From contig NZ_OANS01000002.1 of the NCBI RefSeq assembly GCF_900205755.1, positions 1 through 64,000 on the forward strand: a stretch of 64,000 nucleotides of DNA, written 5' to 3'. Under the pieces are notes generated by a model. It had not been told where the DNA came from. It did not search any database and saw only the letters and a program-made list of their open reading frames with translations. The DNA comes from Polynucleobacter meluiroseus (lineage in GTDB: Bacteria; Pseudomonadota; Gammaproteobacteria; Burkholderiales; Burkholderiaceae). This document shows, piece after piece, positions 58,422 through 64,000 of the stretch. The translations under genes and the position numbers were made by a program. Within the stretch, counting starts at the first letter, position 1, and each line of letters begins with the position of its first letter.

Positions 58422-60362
58422 TTAAAACAGCTTCCAGTCAGGGTCTTTTTCAGCAGGATTTGCTGCGGGATTTTCAAGTTCTGGACTCTTTGGCGCATCA
58501 AGTGAAGCAGTCTTGACGGGGGTATTTTGAGGTGCTGAAACTATCAAATGACCAAAAGTCTCGGCTAAAGCATTGGCATGTTGCAAGAGCATTTCCCCGC
58601 TGAGAGCCGTATCTTTCATGGTTTCGACATTTTTCTGGGCTATTTTTTCGACCTGGGATACGGCGCCATTCACCTCGTAGAGGTTCAGGCTCTGATCTAA
58701 AGAGGCGGTCGTAATGTTGGCGCTCATATCAGCAACATATTGCGTGGAGCTGGCAATACGCTCAACGACCTTATTAATGCCATCTATTTTCTCAGAAGGA
58801 ATGCCTGCTTGCGCTACTTCGGTACTTAGGGCGTTAGCCATTTCAGTACTGGATACTGCCATGAGCCGAACTTGCTTAGCGTTTTCAGCATTTTGTTTGG
58901 TGCTTTCACCCAAACCTTGCATCTTCAGGTTGGAGGTTTGCAAGACTTGAGCCTGCTCTTGTGCGCCTTTGATCAGGCTTGCATGGTAAAGCGTTAATTC
59001 CTTAGCTAGCTTCTGAATTTCTACCCCTTGAACTTGGGCAATACTACTGAACTCTTCCATCTTATCGAGCAGTTGATTCATGGTCTTGTTGAGTAAATTG
59101 ACTTCTTCCAGTTCGCTATCAACGGATAGCCGTTTACTTAGATCATGGTTTTGCAACGCTGCTGGAATGGTTTGAGCTTGCGCTAAAGCTTTTTGGAGTG
59201 CTTGCTCAATAGTGCGCTGCGCAGATTCAGATGCTTGACCTTTTTGCATTGCCAGATCAATAGTAGTGTTGAGTTCTTGAGCGAACTCATAAAAAGCGCC
59301 ACGATGTTGATCTGCATCTCGACGACCTAAAAGCTTGCCGTCTTGCAGGGCGGTATTCAAAATGCTGGTATCTAGCATGAATTGCTTCCACTCGCCCTGA
59401 ATCGCCTTGATAGCTGCCATTGCACTGCTATGATCACCTGCACTCAATGCAATGCGGTAATCTAATTGGCCGCTAGCGATATAGCCTGCAGCCTTCGTTA
59501 ATTCTTCAGGACTAGCGCCTAAACTATGTTTGAGAGTTCGAGAGATTTGAGCAGCCAGGCTCAGCATGATTAGCATGCCGACAGCAATAATCATCAGCTT
59601 GTCCGTTGGCAAGCTGTTGTTGGAAGAGGGGGCGCTTGATTTTGCTGAGGGAGTATCTAAGGAAGCTTCTTTTGGCCCATTGGCTGGCTCACTTACAGAA
59701 GTTACGGGAACCGAAGGGGCTGCAGGATTCACTTCAGTAACACTTTTCTTTTGTAAGGCAATTAGTTTTGCGCTCGCTTGTGCCTTGATAAGGGCATCTA
59801 GATCTGTCATCACTTGCGTTTGCAAGCCTTGAGTGCGAGCGAGTAATGCGCTAGCTTGCGATAAATAATTGACTTGCAAAAGGTCAACGGCAGGTTTGAT
59901 AGATTGGTTAACCAGCTTGTCAAAATCGCTTGTAAATTGGCTTGCTACCGTTTTTTCTTCAGCGCTTAAAGGCTGCGCTAAGAAGGACTGCCACATAGCA
60001 TTCATCTGTGCAAGATCTTGAGTGACGCGTTCCGCTAGATTACGCACTTCCTCTGAGACGGGATCAGGAGATTTTTTCTCTGCGTATGCGGTATTTAAGA
60101 AGATACGATTTTGTGCAATCAGCTCTTTGAGCTTATTTAAATCAACAGGTGCAGGCGTATCCGCTTTTGGTGATTCAGATGCAGTGTTTGTTGATGATGA
60201 AGAGCTTGACGACTTTAAAGTTATCTTGAATTCTGGAGTCCAGCTTTGGGTATTGATTAAGAGCAAGCCTGCCATAACAAGCGCGGTCAATAACATGCCG
60301 AGCAGGCTAACCTTGACTGGCAAGTAAGGAAGTTTCGAAAGTCCGGTATTGAGTTTGATCAT
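58422..60362 (-). CDS. Chemoreceptor-like membrane protein lacking the signalling tip
   Basis: 646 residues. Membrane helices at about 16-37 and 255-272 enclose a helical periplasmic domain with Ser- and Pro-rich linkers. HAMP-like GQLDYRI at 298 leads to a long cytoplasmic coiled coil. The segment VERIASSTQYVADMSANITTASLDQSLNLYEVNGAVSQVEKIAQKNVE (533-580) matches the C-terminal helical arm of a methyl-accepting protein, but the conserved hairpin tip that binds CheA/CheW (IA.QTNLLALNAAIEAARAGE) is absent. The C-terminus, PDWKLF, resembles the WxxF CheR/CheB tether. It precedes the flhB operon and follows motAB on the same strand. Confidence 0.75.
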   Translation of the reverse strand: MIKLNTGLSKLPYLPVKVSLLGMLLTALVMAGLLLINTQSWTPEFKITLKSSSSSSSTNTASESPKADTPAPVDLNKLKELIAQNRIFLNTAYAEKKSPDPVSEEVRNLAERVTQDLAQMNAMWQSFLAQPLSAEEKTVASQFTSDFDKLVNQSIKPAVDLLQVNYLSQASALLARTQGLQTQVMTDLDALIKAQASAKLIALQKKSVTEVNPAAPSVPVTSVSEPANGPKEASLDTPSAKSSAPSSNNSLPTDKLMIIAVGMLIMLSLAAQISRTLKHSLGASPEELTKAAGYIASGQLDYRIALSAGDHSSAMAAIKAIQGEWKQFMLDTSILNTALQDGKLLGRRDADQHRGAFYEFAQELNTTIDLAMQKGQASESAQRTIEQALQKALAQAQTIPAALQNHDLSKRLSVDSELEEVNLLNKTMNQLLDKMEEFSSIAQVQGVEIQKLAKELTLYHASLIKGAQEQAQVLQTSNLKMQGLGESTKQNAENAKQVRLMAVSSTEMANALSTEVAQAGIPSEKIDGINKVVERIASSTQYVADMSANITTASLDQSLNLYEVNGAVSQVEKIAQKNVETMKDTALSGEMLLQHANALAETFGHLIVSAPQNTPVKTASLDAPKSPELENPAANPAEKDPDWKLF

Positions 60363-60420
60363 GATTTACATTATTACAAATAAACGGAAGGGTAAATAAC
60401 TCAATTGAAGTGGCAAAGCC

Positions 60421-61416
60421 TCAGGGTTTAACTTCTGTCTTAGCGGCTGGCTTCACATCTGGCTTGGCGTCTACCTTAGTGGTTGGCTTTGCCTCAGGGG
60501 CTGAAGTTGGGGCGCTTTTAGGGCCTGAAGCTTGTATACCTTTTTGTACCCCTTCAGCATTACCAGCTTCAATGGACATATTTTTCTCTATGCGCTCTTG
60601 CGCTTTTTTGTTCATCACAATAATGGAGATGCGGCGATTAATGGGGTTTAGTGGATCTGTCTTGTCATATAAAACTGCAGAAGAAAGACCAATCACTTGG
60701 AGTAATTTAGTTTCGTCCATACCGCCATTAACCAATTCTCGCCTGGCAGCATTCGCTCTGTCGGCAGACAGTTCCCAGTTGCTATAAGACTTTTCTTTAT
60801 TAGGGAAGGGCAATGCATCGGTGTGACCAGACAAAGTAAGTTTGTTCTCAACACCATTGAGTGACTTGCCAATTGTTTTCATAATCTCCCGCGCATAAGG
60901 CTGGAGTTCATCATCGGATAAGGCAAACATGGGTCTTTTCAGGTTATCCACAATCTGAATGCGTAAACCGTCATCAGTAATATCAATGAGAATTTGTTTT
61001 TTCAAGCTTTGCAGTTGTGGGTTATCTTGAATAACAGATTCCACTTTGGTTTTCAGTTGCTTGAGGCCCTCCTCATCCAGCATCTTTTGCGGAGATTTAT
61101 CGCTGTTGTCATCTGCTTTAGAAACTTCACCGTCTTTACGCGTCAGATCTTTACCGCCACCAACGAAAATACCGCTTGAACCAGTAGTGCTAGGTCCGGT
61201 AGATACGATTTTTTCAATCGGCATCTTGAAGTATTCAGAAATACCCTTTAAGTCCTCCTTGGAGACGGACGCTAGAAGCCACATCAAAAGGAAGAAGGCC
61301 ATCATGGCGGTTACGAAGTCTGCATAAGCAATCTTCCATGCACCTCCGTGTGCCCCACCAGCCACTTTTTTAATGCGTTTTACAACAATGAGAGGCTTTT
61401 CTTCTTTAGTAGCCAT
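60421..61416 (-). CDS. motB: MotB, stator protein
   Basis: 331 residues. N-terminus IVVKRIKKVAGGAHGGAWKIAYADFVTAMMAFFLLMWLLASVS with the proton-binding Asp in YADF; OmpA-like domain (LRIQIVDNLKRPMFALSDDELQPYAREIMKTIGKSLN...LTLSGHTDALPF...NWELSADRANAARRELVNGGM...NRRISIIVM); Lys/Pro/Ala-rich tail. Anchors the stator to peptidoglycan. Four bases after motA. Confidence 0.94.
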   Translation of the reverse strand: MATKEEKPLIVVKRIKKVAGGAHGGAWKIAYADFVTAMMAFFLLMWLLASVSKEDLKGISEYFKMPIEKIVSTGPSTTGSSGIFVGGGKDLTRKDGEVSKADDNSDKSPQKMLDEEGLKQLKTKVESVIQDNPQLQSLKKQILIDITDDGLRIQIVDNLKRPMFALSDDELQPYAREIMKTIGKSLNGVENKLTLSGHTDALPFPNKEKSYSNWELSADRANAARRELVNGGMDETKLLQVIGLSSAVLYDKTDPLNPINRRISIIVMNKKAQERIEKNMSIEAGNAEGVQKGIQASGPKSAPTSAPEAKPTTKVDAKPDVKPAAKTEVKP

Positions 61417-61419
61417 GGA

Positions 61420-62283
61420 TTAACGCGTCTTGGCGCCTTTAATATATTCTTCGAGTTCCAGAAACTCAGGGCGCTCAGTAGAATTTAATACCTTACGTCC
61501 AAACTCTACTGCAATCGTTGGCGCATAACCATTTAAGCTGGCAAGCAAAATGATCTTAGCAGTCTGTAGCATCTTAGAGGATTCATTCAGTTTTTGTTCT
61601 AGGATGGTAGCTAATGGGCCAACGAATCCATAGCAAAGCAAAATACCCAAGAAGGTTCCCACTAGCGCATGTGCAATCATGACGCCCAACTCATTGTTCG
61701 AAACTTGTCCAACTGAGGACATTGTGTGGACCACACCCATCACGGCGGCCACAATACCAAAGGCTGGCATACCGTCAGCCATTTTTGCAACTGCATGACA
61801 CACCGCATGTCCTTCATTGTGATGTGTCTCAATATCCACATCCATGAGGTTTTCAATTTGAAACGGCTCCATATTGCCTGAGAGCATCATGCGTAAGTAA
61901 TCGCATAAAAAGTCCATCAAATGATGGTCTTTCATAATCTTTGGGTATTTGGTGAAGATGGCGCTGTTCTCTGGATTCTCAACGTCTTTTTCGATGGCCA
62001 TCATGCCGTCTTTACGAATCTTGGTCAAAAACTCAAACATCATTGCCAGCAAATCTAAATAGAGGGCTTTGCTGTAGCTCGATGGAGCAATCACAGTTGG
62101 CAAAGCTTTCACTGTTGCTTTAATGGTTTTCATGTCATTGCCGACCAAAAAAGCACCAAATGCAGCGCCCCCAATCATCAATAATTCGATTGGCTGGAGG
62201 AGGGCTGCGAGATGTCCGCCGGCCATCGCAAATCCACCGAAGACTGAGAAAATAACGACTACATAACCAATGATGACAAACAC
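61420..62283 (-). CDS. motA: MotA, stator protein
   Basis: 287 residues, four membrane helices; cytoplasmic loop (LDLLAMMFEFLTKIRKDGMMAIEKDVENPENSAIFTKYP) and VCHAVAKMADGMPAFGIVAAVMGVVHTMSSVGQ near helix 3. Proton channel with MotB. The promoter motif at 62313-62353 precedes it. Confidence 0.95.
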   Translation of the reverse strand: MFVIIGYVVVIFSVFGGFAMAGGHLAALLQPIELLMIGGAAFGAFLVGNDMKTIKATVKALPTVIAPSSYSKALYLDLLAMMFEFLTKIRKDGMMAIEKDVENPENSAIFTKYPKIMKDHHLMDFLCDYLRMMLSGNMEPFQIENLMDVDIETHHNEGHAVCHAVAKMADGMPAFGIVAAVMGVVHTMSSVGQVSNNELGVMIAHALVGTFLGILLCYGFVGPLATILEQKLNESSKMLQTAKIILLASLNGYAPTIAVEFGRKVLNSTERPEFLELEEYIKGAKTR

Positions 62284-62312
62284 AATGAGCCCCTTTTTGC
62301 CTGAATATCAGA

Positions 62313-62353
62313 AGAATACCTGTAATTACGACATTTAATTGCCTGAATAAAGC
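62313..62353 (-). promoter_or_regulatory. Recurring flagellar promoter motif, copy E (motA operon)
   Basis: On the reverse strand GCTTTATTCAGGCAATTAAA, then TATTCT at 62318-62313, the same spacing as in copies A-C. Confidence 0.5.
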
Positions 62354-62377
62354 ATGATTATGGTGCCTGTCTTCCCG

Positions 62378-63181
62378 TTAAGTAGGGCGATATTGGCCAA
62401 TGAAATAGACAAAGCATTCACGCTGGTCTGAGCTAAAGCGCATTTTCTGTGATTCATCAATGCCAGGGACGGGAAATTCATGGCTAATTAAGAGACTTTC
62501 GCTATTCATCTCCAGAAGGGCCTTGTCCCAGAGTTCGGGCATCGCTGCAGGAGAAAGATAGGCAAAAATCAGGTCATAGTCGGAAAAATTCACTTTTTCA
62601 TAGTTGCCTAGACGAAAGCGAACCCTAGAAGTCAAGAATTTGGCTTGTACAACACTTATAAGCCAGGGCAAAGGTGCTATCTCAATGCCCTCAACCTGAG
62701 ATTCTGGGCGCAATTGGGCTATGCGGATTGCAAAATTACCCAGACCGCTGCCAATTTCCAGAATTCTGAGTTTTTTACCTGGTAAAAGTTCAGAAACTGC
62801 AGTCCAAACTTCGGGTTTGGAGGGATAAAAAGGTACTTGAGTGATAAAAACCGACCAAAAGAGGGCCCCAGTCAGGATGAAGCCCACTACAAAGTAGCTC
62901 GTGGGAATGTGTAGTTCTAATGCCACCCAAATAGCTAGCGGGAAAACAAGGTGGATATAGCGCCACCAGTGAGCCATTTTAAATTGAGCGCTTAAAAAAT
63001 AGGCACATATACCTTGCGTTATTAATAAGCATGCCAGGGCGGGTAGCCATTTATAGAAATGAAAGCCCAGTTGGATTAACAGCCAGCATAAGGTGGAAGC
63101 CAAAACAAAAGCAATACCCTGAACAAGTAGGGCAATGAGAGCGGGCGGAGCCTTGCTAAAGCCAAAATACTTTGCCATCAA
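62378..63181 (-). CDS. Membrane-anchored class I SAM-dependent methyltransferase
   Basis: 267 residues. Three or four hydrophobic helices in the first ~115 residues (LIALLVQGIAFVLASTLCWLLIQLGF, WLPALACLLITQGICAYFL, YFVVGFILTGALFWSVFI), then a Rossmann methyltransferase fold with motif I LRILEIGSGLGNFAIRIAQL and acidic VEGIEIAPLPWLIS. Substrate unknown. It stands alone on the reverse strand between motA and the flgO region, so a flagellar link is not established. Confidence 0.75.
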   Translation of the reverse strand: MMAKYFGFSKAPPALIALLVQGIAFVLASTLCWLLIQLGFHFYKWLPALACLLITQGICAYFLSAQFKMAHWWRYIHLVFPLAIWVALELHIPTSYFVVGFILTGALFWSVFITQVPFYPSKPEVWTAVSELLPGKKLRILEIGSGLGNFAIRIAQLRPESQVEGIEIAPLPWLISVVQAKFLTSRVRFRLGNYEKVNFSDYDLIFAYLSPAAMPELWDKALLEMNSESLLISHEFPVPGIDESQKMRFSSDQRECFVYFIGQYRPT

Positions 63182-63345
63182 AACTTCAGTTTTTAAAAAT
63201 CATTTGAGTAAATCCTCATCAATTGCAATTTTGAGCCGTAAAGGGATAAAGAAAGCATAAGAATCCATTCAAGCGGGCTGCATTAAAACGTTTGTGGGTA
63301 TTGAATTATTCAAGTGAGGCAGTTAAGGGTTTACGGGCTAGGGAT

Positions 63346-63600
63346 ATGTTGCGTTTAAATTATCTTTCATTATTGATTGCGAGTCTTCTGATTTGTTCAG
63401 GATGTACTTCTGCGAGCTCGCCCTATGCAGTCAATTGTGAAAATTGCAATGCTCAGCCTTACTACTCAGTGATGATTATTCAACCTGGTATATCTAGTGA
63501 TTTTCCAGTGAGCTACCGTGTCCGGGTTCCTGAGAGTGATACGAAGCTGGGCAAGGTGATGCCAACCGAGGCAGTGAGCTCAAGAGCGGTACCCCAATGA
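63346..63600 (+). CDS. Small lipoprotein upstream of flgO
   Basis: 84 residues from ATG 63346 (frame open to TTG 63292). Signal with lipobox SGC (LLIASLLICSGCTSASS), then a short Cys-containing NCENCNAQPYYSV segment. Its stop overlaps the flgO start (ATGA), so the two are translationally coupled. By position it could work with FlgO at the outer membrane; I do not recognise it as FlgP. Confidence 0.65.
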   Translation: MLRLNYLSLLIASLLICSGCTSASSPYAVNCENCNAQPYYSVMIIQPGISSDFPVSYRVRVPESDTKLGKVMPTEAVSSRAVPQ

Positions 63601-64000
63601 AATTGCATTTGAATCCTCTCGTATTCTTAGTTCGCGCTGCAAGCACATGCGCCATGTTTTCCGCAGTATTTTCCTTGGGTGCGCACGCCCAGACACAAGC
63701 AAGTCTAGAGAAGACTGTTTCACCTTATCCATTTCGTTATGAGACCATTTCCCTCATTCCAAGCACCTCATCTTCTGGTGCCTTAAATATAGCCTCGATG
63801 TTTATCGCTGAGCAGTTAGAGCGTAATCTTTCCCCGGAAATGAGAAGCCGTGCATTGGTAGTAACAGATTTTGTTGATCTCAGTACTTTGAATGAGACTT
63901 CTCAGCTAGGCCGGCTCTTGGCGCAAAACTTGATGCATGAAATGCAATTGAGAAATTGGTCTGTTACAGACATCACTTTCAGAAAAAATATCCTGATTGA
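63597..64000 (+). CDS. flgO: FlgO-family outer-membrane protein, N-terminal part (runs off right edge)
   Basis: The first ~134 codons are present: Sec signal (CAMFSAVFSLGAHAQ), then IASMFIAEQLERNLSP and the FlgO-domain signature VVTDFVDLSTLNETSQLGRLLAQNLMHEMQLRNWSVTDI. FlgO family proteins stabilise the flagellum at the outer membrane in Vibrio and relatives. Translation is coupled to the lipoprotein gene upstream. Confidence 0.8.
   Translation, partial: MKLHLNPLVFLVRAASTCAMFSAVFSLGAHAQTQASLEKTVSPYPFRYETISLIPSTSSSGALNIASMFIAEQLERNLSPEMRSRALVVTDFVDLSTLNETSQLGRLLAQNLMHEMQLRNWSVTDITFRKNILI

Noticed and set aside
60400..60420. TTCAATTGA upstream of the receptor-like gene as another copy of the class II motif
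   Set aside because: Only the inner dyad matches; the TTATTC part is not convincing.
1..64000. CRISPR arrays, insertion sequences, complete rRNA or tRNA genes
   Set aside because: No regularly spaced repeats, transposase frames or full tRNA/rRNA sequences were seen on reading through both strands.

Overview
The window looks like part of the chromosome of a motile, low-GC betaproteobacterium of the Burkholderiaceae, most like a freshwater Polynucleobacter. This is inferred from gene content, codon use and a base composition that looks mid-40s % GC by eye; no database was searched. It carries one large, almost contiguous flagellar locus (about 13-64 kb) preceded by an envelope/cell-shape cluster (3-9.5 kb) and a scarred integration region (0.3-3 kb).

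Layout. 0-3 kb: end of a membrane protein gene, an OprB-like porin with two Fur-box-like dyads flanked by near-identical palindromic repeats, three degenerate tRNA 3' ends each followed by a terminator, and a fragment of a glutamate-synthase-family gene. 3-9.5 kb: ParA-like ATPase, bactofilin, M23 peptidase, PDZ+SPOR protein, TPR protein, L,D-transpeptidase, CBS protein. 9.5-15.7 kb: two degenerate EAL-HDOD proteins, a Tat-signal FAH-family protein, a stand-alone histidine-kinase DHp fragment and a NarL-type response regulator. 15.8-30.3 kb: fliT, a second FliK-like protein, a free FlhB C-terminal domain, fliE (reverse), fliFGHIJK, a BLUF photoreceptor-like gene, then fliLMNOPQR. 30.3-32.9 kb: an island of decayed toxin-antitoxin modules. 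32.9-40.6 kb: a TPR-glycosyltransferase, fliS, three flagellin-like genes and flgM. 40.8-49.6 kb: flgA and flgBCDEFGHIJ. 49.6-62.3 kb: two members of a small unknown family, motCD, fliA, a P-loop-less FlhG, flhF, flhA, flhB, a tip-less chemoreceptor-like protein, motB and motA. 62.4-64 kb: a methyltransferase, a lipoprotein and the start of flgO.

The genes supply an export gate, ATPase, MS/C-ring, rod, hook, P- and L-ring, filament subunits, two stator pairs, sigma-28 (FliA) and its antagonist FlgM. Not seen here: flgK, flgL, fliD, flhDC, a sigma-54 activator, or cheA/W/Y/R/B. Good sigma-28 promoters (TAAA-N15-GCCGNTAA type) precede flgM, one flagellin gene, an unknown gene at 13130 and the Tat-FAH gene. 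A different recurring motif (roughly CYTTTATTC-N2-3-CAATTNAA, with an AT-rich -10 about 31-34 bases downstream of its TTATTC core) precedes fliF, flgB, flhB, motA, an EAL-HDOD gene and the gene after BLUF, and may be the class II flagellar promoter signal.

The most unusual items are the BLUF protein in the fliF-K operon with Glu in place of the photoactive Gln; a three-member unknown family scattered in the locus; receptor-like and FlhG-like proteins that have each lost their key functional segment; and an adhesin-like repeat shared by flagellins and the hook protein.
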